In this document: positions 1 to 6,311 of the stretch, piece after piece
Layout: each line of letters starts with the position of its first letter
How positions within the stretch are numbered: position 1 is the first letter of the stretch
From: Spirosoma sp.
GTDB taxonomy: Bacteria; Bacteroidota; Bacteroidia; Cytophagales; Spirosomataceae
Direction: 5' to 3'
DNA: 7,727 bases
NCBI GenBank assembly: GCA_028288385.1
Contig: JAQBNX010000070.1
Span: forward strand, 1-7,727
Program-made: the position numbers and the translations under genes
Notes under the pieces: model-generated
Seen by the model: only the letters and a program-made list of their open reading frames with translations
Told to the model about the DNA's origin: nothing
The model's database searches: none

Positions 1-1
1 C

Positions 2-739
2 AAACCCAGCCACAAGGCTGGTGAACACGAATATAATGCGGGCGCTTTGCTTATCAAGCAATGGTTTGCCCGCTCCCCTGATCTAGTCGTTACAGTTAGT
101 CTCAATGGGTGGCCCTCCGATTCTACACTGGTGACAAAGGCCGACGGCATCGTGCTATTTATGGATGGAAAAGATGGGCATCTGGTGCTCCAGTCCAATT
201 ATAAACGACAATTACTGGCAGCTGCCGGCCGAGGTGCCGGCATTGCTGCCCTCCACTACGCCGTTACGTTACCGGCTGGCAATGGTGAGCCGTTGCTCGA
301 CTTGTTAGGTGGTTTTAAAGAAGACACCTATTCGGTGCATGGACTTTGGACGTCGGATTTCAAAACCATTACGCCCCATCCTATAACCCGTGGGGTAAAA
401 CCCTTTAAAATTTACGACGAGTGTTATTTCTTCCTCCGGTTTAAACCCCAGGCCAAGGCTATCCTGGCTGCTACGCCCCCCGATTCGCTGCGAAATACCC
501 CGGCCAGCCAGTCCTTTCCGGGTCGGTCAGAAACCATAGCCTGGGTATATGAACGGGCCAACGGCGGCCGAAGTTTTGGCAATACGGCTTTTCATTTTCA
601 TCATAATTGGGGTGACGAGAACCTGCGCAAACTAACGCTGAACGCCTTACGCTGGATTTGCCACCTCGAGGTTCCTCCATTGGGGGTTAACACCAGCGTT
701 ACGTCCGGCGATCTGGCGAAAAATATGGATCCGAAATAG
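2..739 (+). CDS. ThuA-like domain protein, 5' end beyond the window
   Basis: An open frame runs from the window edge to the TAG at 737-739, giving 245 visible residues. It belongs to the ThuA-like family (class I glutamine amidotransferase-like fold), named after a trehalose-utilisation gene; the biochemical role of bacterial members is unsettled. The first in-frame residues read KPSHKAGEHEYNAGA. This is the conserved family stretch around the Gly-Glu-His motif, and it lies upstream of the first in-frame start-like codon (TTG at 47), so TTG47 is not the real start. Further family features are a DGIVLFMDGKDGH segment, a GIAALHYAV segment resembling the nucleophile-elbow region, and the ending GGRSFG...HFHHNWG...LRKLTLNALRW. 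The C-terminus DLAKNMDPK is typical of secreted members. About 20-50 residues, probably including a signal peptide, are missing. The next gene is co-directional after 121 bases that contain a hairpin. The family call is firm; the substrate is unknown. Confidence 0.88.
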   Translation, partial: KPSHKAGEHEYNAGALLIKQWFARSPDLVVTVSLNGWPSDSTLVTKADGIVLFMDGKDGHLVLQSNYKRQLLAAAGRGAGIAALHYAVTLPAGNGEPLLDLLGGFKEDTYSVHGLWTSDFKTITPHPITRGVKPFKIYDECYFFLRFKPQAKAILAATPPDSLRNTPASQSFPGRSETIAWVYERANGGRSFGNTAFHFHHNWGDENLRKLTLNALRWICHLEVPPLGVNTSVTSGDLAKNMDPK

Positions 740-800
740 CAGATGCAATGCTGCCGTATTGACCGAACGTGAATCAACATCTCCAACAAAACATTCATCT

Positions 801-829
801 TAGTAGGCTTTAGTTAGAAAAGCCTACTA
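801..829 (+). terminator. Hairpin after the ThuA-like gene, possible terminator
   Basis: An 11-base-pair perfect inverted repeat (801-811 with 819-829, arms TAGTAGGCTTT and AAAGCCTACTA) encloses a 7-base loop. It lies 61 bases after the ThuA-like stop and 31 bases before the nucleoside hydrolase start. No T-run follows directly; the next bases are GTTCATAATTGAATTTTTG. It could terminate ThuA-gene transcription or be a leader hairpin of the next gene. The repeat is plainly visible, but its role is inferred. Confidence 0.45.
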
Positions 830-860
830 GTTCATAATTGAATTTTTGACATAGTGATCA

Positions 861-1796
861 ATGCGAATAATACGATTACTTGGATTCCTATGGCTGCTGA
901 GCTGTATGGATGTAACAGCCCAACAGCAAAAAGTGTGGCTGGATGCCGATACCGGTAATGAGACCGATGATGTCTACGCCATTGTGCGCCTGCTTGCCCA
1001 GCCAACAATCAACGTAGTGGGTCTTAGCTCGGCTCACTTCAACAATGCTGATTTAATCGCTTTTGAGAAATGGAATCAGTACCCAACTCCTAACATCAAG
1101 ACCGTGGCCATTAGTCAGCAACTGAATGAAGAAATTCTCAGGCTAATGGGCAAAGAATCTATTCCCCATCCGCTGGGAGCTGACCGCCAGATTGGCCGAG
1201 CCTGGGGTGGCACCGAACCTCGACCATCGGCCACTACCGAGCAACTCATCCGCACGGTCAAAGCCCTAAAGAACGATGAACGATTAGACATCATTTGTTT
1301 GGGTGCCTTAACCAATGTGGTTTCTGCTATGCTGATAGATCCCACCATTATGCCCCGCATCAGGTGTTACGTGCTGGGTGCCAAGTATGACATTAAAAAT
1401 CAGGCCTGGGATAAAAATGAGTTTAACATCCGAAATGACCTGAATGCGTTTGATTATCTGTTGAACACGCCTGGTTTAGATATTACGGTGATGCCGACGA
1501 CAACTTGTTTGCCCTTTCGGTTTGCCCGCGATACGATCTACGCTAAGATAAACGATAACGTACCGATTCAGCGGCTGCTCAAACAGCGCTGGCAGGAAAC
1601 AAATCCTGATGACACCGTCCGCACGTTATGGGATCTGGCCCTAGTGGAAGCCTACCTGCTGCCGCAAAAAGTAGTGATGCAGCCCGTATCTTCTCCACCA
1701 GAAAATACGAAACGCCCAATAAAAGCTTACCTTAAAATCGATGCTGGCGCATTAAGCACTGATTTTTGGCGGTCCATCAGTCAGCTAAAGAAATAA
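861..1796 (+). CDS. Secreted nucleoside hydrolase (inosine-uridine preferring family)
   Basis: A 311-residue protein of the IU-nucleoside hydrolase family, whose members hydrolyse the N-glycosidic bond of ribonucleosides to give base and ribose. Residues 1-20 form a Sec signal peptide ending VTA before QQQ. Cys15 in LLSC could instead be a lipobox, so periplasmic versus lipid-anchored location is open. The calcium- and ribose-binding signature is DADTGNETDD (Asp28, Asp30, Asp36, Asp37), the DxDxGNxxDD variant of the classical DxDPGxDD. LGALTNV (147-153) and EFNIRND (187-193) match further family motifs. Near the C-terminus the classical His-Asp pair appears as Trp257-Asp258 (LWDLALVEAYL), so the usual catalytic-acid histidine is absent. 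The ATG at 861 follows directly on an AT-rich stretch and gives a full-length protein with a signal peptide. Specificity is uncertain; another ribosyl or pentosyl substrate is possible. Confidence 0.87.
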   Translation: MRIIRLLGFLWLLSCMDVTAQQQKVWLDADTGNETDDVYAIVRLLAQPTINVVGLSSAHFNNADLIAFEKWNQYPTPNIKTVAISQQLNEEILRLMGKESIPHPLGADRQIGRAWGGTEPRPSATTEQLIRTVKALKNDERLDIICLGALTNVVSAMLIDPTIMPRIRCYVLGAKYDIKNQAWDKNEFNIRNDLNAFDYLLNTPGLDITVMPTTTCLPFRFARDTIYAKINDNVPIQRLLKQRWQETNPDDTVRTLWDLALVEAYLLPQKVVMQPVSSPPENTKRPIKAYLKIDAGALSTDFWRSISQLKK

Positions 1797-1798
1797 TC

Positions 1799-1825
1799 CG
1801 GAATGGGTCTCAAATAACCCATCCG
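1799..1825 (+). terminator. Hairpin after the nucleoside hydrolase gene, weak terminator candidate
   Basis: CGG-A-ATGGGT (1799-1808) pairs with ACCCAT-CCG (1817-1825), giving 9 base pairs with one bulged A and an 8-base loop. It starts two bases after the nucleoside hydrolase stop codon. No T-run follows, so intrinsic termination is not certain; placement right after a gene end is the main support. Confidence 0.35.
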
Positions 1826-1876
1826 TGGACACTGACGGGAAGGCGCTTGAAACCACTGCTTCATACCCAACCTTTA

Positions 1877-1987
1877 TCAACATACCATCAAAGTATTCGC
1901 TTCCCGTAGTTCGGTGTACCTCTCCGCACTCACTTCCTGCGTGTTTTCATAAACCTTAATGTCATTGCCAGTCAGGTATAAAGACAT
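1877..1987 (-). pseudogene. Small ORF after the cupin gene, possible truncated gene remnant
   Basis: An ATG at 1987, two bases beyond the cupin stop on the same strand, opens a 36-residue frame beginning MSLYLTGNDIKVYENTQEVS and continuing AERYTELREANTLMVC to a TGA at 1877-1879. Its composition (charged and aromatic residues, few rare residues) looks protein-like. From memory the start resembles small Bacteroidota proteins often found near phage or mobile genes, which are usually well over 100 residues; I cannot confirm that. From about position 1896 a shifted frame continues open (YFDGMLIKVGYEAVVSSAF and onward) to a TAG that falls inside the neighbouring nucleoside hydrolase gene. A single frameshift in a longer gene is therefore possible. 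It may also be a chance ORF. Confidence 0.3.
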
Positions 1988-1989
1988 TA

Positions 1990-2562
1990 TTACTCTGTTA
2001 CTGGTGGACCTATAATTGCAGAATCATGTGCCTGGTAAATTTTATGCATAGCGGCTAGGTTAGGCACACCCGTGCTGGAAAATGCCCCGGCTATTTGCCG
2101 AAAGAACTCCTCCATGTTACTGGCCGGTTGAATAGTGACCAGCAATTTGCCGGGCTTATTGCTGATGCAATCAAAACCATGATTCACGTTTCGCGGAACG
2201 AACATCGTATCGCCGGGTTTCAGCATGGTTTTCTCGTTGCCGACCTGAAAGACAAACTCGCCTTCGAGTACACAGAAAAATTCATCGAATTTCTGGTGAA
2301 CATGCAGGGGTGGACCGCCACCTTTTCGGTTGTTAGAGCTGATGAAAATAGCCTGATCACCTTCTGTATCCTTGCTCAACAACTTAAAATCAATGGGCGC
2401 ACCGGCAACAACGATTTTCTCACTATTACGGGCCTGGCCATCTTTTAGTGGGATGCCTTTGTCAGGACGGATTTTAACGACCGGGCTGTTGGTAAGACGA
2501 CCCGGGGCGTTCACTACGGAGCTGGCTAAAAGGGAATTTTGAAGAAAAAGTCGACGTTTCAT
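1990..2562 (-). CDS. Tat-exported single-domain cupin protein
   Basis: A 190-residue small beta-barrel cupin. I place the start at the ATG at 2560-2562, giving MKRRLFLQNSLLASSVV, which has a twin-arginine motif (RRLFL) and a short hydrophobic stretch, so export through Tat is likely. The longer open frame to 2715 only reads back into the regulator gene. Cupin motif 1 is complete: His87, His89, Glu94 and Gly101 in PLHVHQKFDEFFCVLEG. Motif 2 is GDTMFVPRNVNH, with Pro123 and His128; the usual second Gly is Asn125. Four metal ligands (His87, His89, Glu94, His128) are thus present, so a metal-dependent oxygenase, isomerase or binding role is possible. The substrate cannot be told from sequence. 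The gene lies 79 bases downstream of, and on the same strand as, the AraC-type regulator gene, suggesting shared transcription or direct control. Confidence 0.82.
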   Translation of the reverse strand: MKRRLFLQNSLLASSVVNAPGRLTNSPVVKIRPDKGIPLKDGQARNSEKIVVAGAPIDFKLLSKDTEGDQAIFISSNNRKGGGPPLHVHQKFDEFFCVLEGEFVFQVGNEKTMLKPGDTMFVPRNVNHGFDCISNKPGKLLVTIQPASNMEEFFRQIAGAFSSTGVPNLAAMHKIYQAHDSAIIGPPVTE

Positions 2563-2641
2563 TGGCTTTTTTGTTTTGGTTGATGAGCCAAAATTGCACG
2601 TCGTCGCCTGTAATCTGGTGGTAGAAAATCCGCAAAGTTTC

Positions 2642-3469
2642 TCAGCCAATACCCAGAATCCGTTCAGGTGAACTGGCCTGAGCCAGCAATAAACTATTGG
2701 GTGTTGCCCCCGCAAACTGTTTAAAATCTTTCACCAAGTGCTGATAGTCAGTGTAGCCTGTCTGGAGGGCAATGGATAGCCAGTCGAGCAATGGGTTTTG
2801 ATCTTTTAGTTGATAAGCTTTGTAAAAGCGATTGATGCGGGCAAACAATTTGGGCGAAATGCCAATTTGCTGAGTAAACCGACGTTCAAACTGACTAGCC
2901 GATAAGCAGGCTTGTCCCGCCAACTCATCAAGTGAAAAAAGGGCGGGGCGTTGGGCAATGATACGGCAAACCTGGTCAATGGGGTGGAACTCCGTTTTTA
3001 GTCGGCTGATTCGCTGCCAGAGATAGGTTTCCAGTAATGGAATAATGTTTTCATACCGAGGGGCATTTGCCAGGCGTTCATGGAGTTGGTGAACTTCGGG
3101 ACTCAGCAGCGCTTCGGCGTCAATACGGTCGTCAATAAATTCATCGGCCAGGGGCATTTGTAAAAATTTTGATAAACACCCAGGCTGAAAATTGACCGAG
3201 AGCATAAGGAACTCGTGCGAAATATGAAAATCGAAACGCGAAAGCTGTGCCCCATTGACGGCTATCTGAGGGAAGCGGAGGGATGTTCCTTTGGTCGAAT
3301 GGAAAGCTGTTAGCCCACCCCGTAAGTAAAACACCAGACACTGCTGCGGATTTACCGGAAAAGGTTTTATCGGTCCTGGTACACTTTTATCAAATAGGAA
3401 ATGAGCTAGTGTATAGCTCTCTACAAACGATTGCAGGTGAGTTGACGGGGTAATGGTGCAGTAAATCAT
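2642..3469 (-). CDS. AraC-family transcriptional regulator
   Basis: A 275-residue cytoplasmic DNA-binding regulator. The C-terminal AraC/XylS DNA-binding domain spans about residues 160-262. The first helix-turn-helix is around FSLDELAGQACLSASQFERR (178-197), and the conserved inter-helix segment GISPKLFARINRF follows. The second lies around LDWLSIALQTGYTDYQHLVKDF (228-249), ending in FKQFAGATPNSL, a close match to the family's F..x.G.tP signature. The N-terminal part (about 1-115) resembles the small effector or dimerisation domain of Bacteroidota AraC proteins with PFPVNPQQCLVFYL, and no sugar-binding cupin is evident. The ATG at 3467-3469 gives a normal family length. The next gene downstream is the cupin, its most likely target or partner; no divergent target gene is present. 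The inducer is unknown. Confidence 0.9.
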   Translation of the reverse strand: MIYCTITPSTHLQSFVESYTLAHFLFDKSVPGPIKPFPVNPQQCLVFYLRGGLTAFHSTKGTSLRFPQIAVNGAQLSRFDFHISHEFLMLSVNFQPGCLSKFLQMPLADEFIDDRIDAEALLSPEVHQLHERLANAPRYENIIPLLETYLWQRISRLKTEFHPIDQVCRIIAQRPALFSLDELAGQACLSASQFERRFTQQIGISPKLFARINRFYKAYQLKDQNPLLDWLSIALQTGYTDYQHLVKDFKQFAGATPNSLLLAQASSPERILGIG

Positions 3470-3902
3470 AGCCTAACCTATTGCAATACAAACGATTCAA
3501 CAATTTTAGGCTTTTCTTTGAGGTTTGTGGTGGTAAGAAATCCGCACAATCATTACGAATAAACGTCAATACGTGTTTTTCGTAAACTTTCTGGTACGCG
3601 AGTCGTCCATAAACCATTTGACAGCAAACTGCTGCTAAGGTTGCTGTTGACCAGCCTGCTTGAACTGACTAATTTAGAGTGCTACGTGCTCTTCAAAGCA
3701 ACTGAATTGATTATGAAATGCCCTGTTGCATGATGGTGCACCATATTGATGCCAGTATCGTGGCCAATATCAGGGGGCTTGAAGATTCGGCCGTGATGCA
3801 GCGACTAATTAATCCCATTTATTTACCATACTGACAGTGGCTTTAGAAATGCCTGCATACTTCGTCAGAAGCCAGTGCTTGCTAACACTACTAGGTATAC
3901 GG
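3470..3902. other. Gene-poor stretch between the sulfatase and the AraC regulator
   Basis: About 430 bases with no convincing gene. It must hold the promoter of the AraC gene near its left end and the 3' region of the sulfatase at its right end. A 7-base inverted repeat ACAGCAA (3621-3627) with TTGCTGT (3641-3647) is visible. Short open frames on both strands give fragments interrupted by stops: on plus, one ending ECYVLFKATELIMKCPVA, then MMVHHIDASIVANIRGLEDS and onward; on minus, KHWLLTKYAGISKATVSMVN. They overlap each other and cannot all be real. This could be decayed coding sequence, but I cannot name a parent gene. Confidence 0.4.
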
Positions 3903-5594
3903 TTACTGAGGACTAGCCTCCATCAGCTTAAGAGCCTCATCATCTTTGTACTTGACGATTTGCTCTTTTAATTGCTTTTTCAGCCCTGCCATTACGTTCT
4001 CGTACCCTTTCTGACCGTATAGATTCTTTAAATTGTGTGGGTCTTTCTGAATATCATATAACTCCCAGAAGTCATCCGGACCGTAGAATCGCGCCAGCGT
4101 ATATTGTTTAGTCCGTAAGCCAAAATGCGGTGAAACACGGTGAGGCTGTGGGTATTCATAGTAATGATAATAGGCCTGATCCCGCCACGCTTTTTTCTCT
4201 CCTTTCAACACCGGCAAAAACGATTCGCCCTGAACGTAGCTGGGCACCGCCGTACCCGTTAGACTAAGTAAGGTGGGCGCCCAGTCGACATTCGATACCA
4301 CTTCCCTGACCTGACTGCCGGGTTTGATGACGCCCGGATACCGAATTACGAATGGCGTTTTCAGAGACTCTTCATAAATCCACCGCTTATCGAACCAACC
4401 GTGTTCGCCCAGGTAAAAACCCTGGTCGGAGGTATAAATGACCACCGTATTTTTAGCCAAACCGCTTTTATCTAAGTAATCTAGCAACTTGCCGATGTTG
4501 CGATCCAGCGAGTTGGCGGTGGAGAGGTAATCTTTCAGATAGCGCTGGTACTTCCACTCGGTCAGAGCCTTACCCGACAGCTTTTTCTCGTCAAACTCTC
4601 GGCTAACTTTGGCATAATAGGCCGAAAACGCTTTTTTCTGTTCAGGGGATAGTCTCCGGTAAGAACCATCCCGAATGTAGGTGTCCAACTGTTTTTCCTG
4701 CGCGGGACTAACCTCCGCATTGCCATAGAGCATCTTTCTCAAACTGGCTTTTTCCTCGGGCACTTTAGCTTCATCGACCTCATAGTCAGCATGCACTTTC
4801 AGGTCAGTTTTCAGGATCATGGTTTTCTCAATACTCATGTCCTGCTTTTGGGCCGCCACACGACCGGCATAATTATCGTAGAACGTTGGGGGTAGGGGGA
4901 ACGTAACATTATCGTAAGCCCCTAAGTCTTCCAGCGCCGGCATCCACTCCCGATGGGTTGCCTTGTGGCCAACCACTAGAAAGAACGGCTTGTCGGTGGC
5001 TCGCTTATCAAGCCAATCTGTGGACAGTTTTGTCACCACATCGGTGACGTAGCCGGGATGACGGGTCGTCTTGTTGTTGGAGTCGACAAAGTCTGAATTG
5101 TAATAACTACCATGACCCGGCAGAATATTGAGGTAGTCGAAACCGTGGGGAAGGCTGCCCAGGTGCATTTTACCAATCCAGGCAGTTTGGTAGCCGTTCT
5201 TCTGCAATTCTTCCGAGAACACCGGCTGGTTAATGTCAAATACCTTCTCGTTGAATTTGTAGCCATTCCGGTGCGAAAACTGGCCCGTCAACAACGTAGC
5301 GCGGCTGGGCCCGCAGATGGAATTGGCCACCACATTATTATAGAGAATGGCCCCTTCTCTGGCGATGCGGTCGATGTTGGGTGTTTTGGCCAGTTTACTG
5401 CCATAGGCACTGATTGCCTGGGATGTATGATCGTCGGAGATGATGAAAATTATATTAGGTCGTTGTGGAGCTGCATTACCCGACTGAAGATCAGCTAACA
5501 GTACTGGCCTGTAACTAAGCATGGTCAACAACGCGAATGCCATAGCTGCCAGGCCTAATCCAATGTTTATACGCTTCTTTTTTAGGATCTTCAT
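3903..5594 (-). CDS. Exported sulfatase, Cys-type formylglycine-dependent, GlcNAc-6-sulfatase-like
   Basis: A 563-residue alkaline-phosphatase-superfamily sulfatase that hydrolyses sulfate esters, probably on glycans. A basic start and hydrophobic segment (about 11-34) target it to the cell envelope; it may be cleaved or serve as an anchor. Metal-binding Asp54-Asp55 lie in NIIFIISDDH. The signature SICGPSRATLLTG places Cys94 in CxPSR, the residue matured to formylglycine, and Lys142 and His144 follow in WIGKMHLG. The second metal site is Asp390-Gln391 in YTSDQGFYLGEHGWFDKRW, with His398 and Lys403 nearby. WKYQRYLKDYL followed by a SDQGFYLGEHGWFDKR block is characteristic of the mucin-desulfating or N-acetylglucosamine-6-sulfatase-like branch (inference; substrate unproven). 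A Lys/Glu-rich stretch (about 250-350) precedes it, and a C-terminal subdomain (about 470-545) ends the fold. No maturase, glycosidase or SusCD genes are in view, so it looks like an orphan. A terminator-like element upstream suggests its own promoter within 5595-5750. Confidence 0.93.
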   Translation of the reverse strand: MKILKKKRINIGLGLAAMAFALLTMLSYRPVLLADLQSGNAAPQRPNIIFIISDDHTSQAISAYGSKLAKTPNIDRIAREGAILYNNVVANSICGPSRATLLTGQFSHRNGYKFNEKVFDINQPVFSEELQKNGYQTAWIGKMHLGSLPHGFDYLNILPGHGSYYNSDFVDSNNKTTRHPGYVTDVVTKLSTDWLDKRATDKPFFLVVGHKATHREWMPALEDLGAYDNVTFPLPPTFYDNYAGRVAAQKQDMSIEKTMILKTDLKVHADYEVDEAKVPEEKASLRKMLYGNAEVSPAQEKQLDTYIRDGSYRRLSPEQKKAFSAYYAKVSREFDEKKLSGKALTEWKYQRYLKDYLSTANSLDRNIGKLLDYLDKSGLAKNTVVIYTSDQGFYLGEHGWFDKRWIYEESLKTPFVIRYPGVIKPGSQVREVVSNVDWAPTLLSLTGTAVPSYVQGESFLPVLKGEKKAWRDQAYYHYYEYPQPHRVSPHFGLRTKQYTLARFYGPDDFWELYDIQKDPHNLKNLYGQKGYENVMAGLKKQLKEQIVKYKDDEALKLMEASPQ

Positions 5595-5753
5595 CGCAAG
5601 TTTTATTGAACAATTCCACTACTCCCCGAAAACCATTTATAAAAAATAAGGCGGCCTATGCACTATGACTGAGTACAGAGTTATTAAAATTTGGACAGAC
5701 AAGCAAAATTTATTCGCTATCCACCTGTCTATTGTAATAAAATCAATAATGTG

Positions 5754-5787
5754 AAAAGCCGCGTTTACATCCGACTGAACACGGCTT
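5754..5787 (-). terminator. Probable intrinsic terminator of the atuA operon
   Basis: Read on the minus strand, AAGCCG-T-GTT (5787-5778) pairs with AAC-G-CGGCTT (5765-5756), a 10-position stem with one mismatch and a 12-base loop. The last stem Ts run into two more, giving TTTT and then a T/A-rich tail (CACATTATTGATTTTATT). GC-rich stem plus T-run in this orientation fits termination of the minus-strand operon that ends at 6000, about 210 bases upstream. It also separates that operon from the sulfatase. Confidence 0.55.
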
Positions 5788-5852
5788 CACGAAGATTTTA
5801 GTGTACCCTTCGCATGACTCACAATTCGGTTTTCCAATCGAAGGGCACGAAC

Positions 5853-5914
5853 AGCATCTGACAGTAAATAGCCATCACGTTGTCTTACGTAATGGCTATT
5901 TACTGTCAGATGCT
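5853..5914. repeat. 62-base palindrome with 28-base arms and 6-base loop
   Basis: The left arm 5853-5880 and right arm 5887-5914 are complementary over 28 positions with one mismatch (5876 against 5891); the outer 23 pairs are perfect, starting AGCATCTGACAGTAAATAGC. The loop is TGTCTT (5881-5886). No direct duplication is visible in the immediate flanks, and only a weak T-rich tail (TCTTATATATAC) follows on plus. It sits in the 3' region of the atuA operon. It could be a bidirectional terminator or RNA-stabilising hairpin, a REP-like repeat or a miniature mobile element. The structure itself is certain. Confidence 0.85.
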
Positions 5915-5999
5915 TCTTATATATACATCATCAAACCTGAATTTGAAGATGTATGCTCCCGAAGTTTCTTGAAAAACTCCGTCAACTGTAGTATGTCTA

Positions 6000-6311
6000 T
6001 TATACGTCGATATTCATTTCCAACAGGGCGTAACTTAAACTTTTGCCATGCGTATCCATCGTGAGCGAAGTCGTTACACCACCTGTAAGCGCTTGATGAC
6101 ACACAAACTGAAGGGCTGGTAGATTAGGTAGCTCATAGCGATTGATCTCACCCACCACAATATCGGTCAGGTGCTGTTTGACGGCCTCGGCTGTAACCTG
6201 ATTGCAGAGCAGGAGGTAATCATCCGCTTTGTACGGAATCAGTGATAACGTGAGTGTATTGCCTTTGTCACCCGCCCGGCTGTGGGCGATGTCATAGAGC
6301 TTGATTGTCAT
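6000..6311 (-). CDS. AtuA-like ferredoxin-fold small subunit
   Basis: A 103-residue protein matching the small ferredoxin-fold domain that is fused to the C-terminus of long AtuA proteins and is separate in many bacteria. The hallmark opening LYDIAHSRAGDKGNTLTLSL (residues 5-24) holds the conserved His-Ser-Arg-(Ala/Ser)-Gly-Asp-Lys-Gly motif. The later ALTGGVTTSLTMDTHGKSLSYALL (94-97 near the end) has the GG..xSL..D.hGK pattern of this domain. No signal peptide or membrane segment is present, so it is cytoplasmic. Its ATG overlaps the atuA stop codon by ATGA (6308-6311), implying translational coupling and a stable partnership with the large subunit. The reaction is not known. Confidence 0.85.
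   Translation of the reverse strand: MTIKLYDIAHSRAGDKGNTLTLSLIPYKADDYLLLCNQVTAEAVKQHLTDIVVGEINRYELPNLPALQFVCHQALTGGVTTSLTMDTHGKSLSYALLEMNIDV

Larger units (their letters stand above)
5595..5999. other. Gene-poor stretch with clustered inverted repeats between the sulfatase and the atuA operon
   Basis: About 400 AT-rich bases without a credible gene. The part next to the sulfatase (5595-5750) should hold its promoter. The minus strand has TAAATTTTG (5712 down to 5704), close to the Bacteroidota -7 box TAnnTTTG but with one extra base and no -33 TTTG at the right distance, so I do not call a promoter. From 5751 to 5914 come three inverted repeats in succession, two listed as separate entries. 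The third is CCCTTCG (5806-5812) with CGAAGGG (5839-5845), extended by GTG/CAC beyond a 2-base bulge. Confidence 0.6.

Noticed and set aside
47..739. TTG at 47 as the start of the ThuA-like protein
   Set aside because: Conserved ThuA residues (GEHEYNAG) are encoded in frame before it, so the gene begins outside the window.
841..848. AATTTTTG as a Bacteroidota -7 promoter box for the nucleoside hydrolase
   Set aside because: It differs from TAnnTTTG at the first base, lies only 12 bases before the start codon, and has no -33 partner at proper spacing.
2563..2715. 51-residue N-terminal extension of the cupin
   Set aside because: It overlaps the end of the AraC gene and would bury the twin-arginine signal; the ATG at 2562 gives a proper export signal.
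3390..3617. Minus-strand 75-residue ORF upstream of araC
   Set aside because: It overlaps the start of the regulator in another frame and shows no domain or signal; more likely the regulator's upstream region.
5801..6064. Plus-strand 87-residue ORF starting with GTG
   Set aside because: It runs across the 62-base palindrome and then antisense into the small AtuA-like subunit; no family features.
5917..6102. Minus-strand 61-residue ORF
   Set aside because: Half of it is an alternative frame of the small AtuA-like gene and the rest is AT-rich intergenic sequence without recognisable features.
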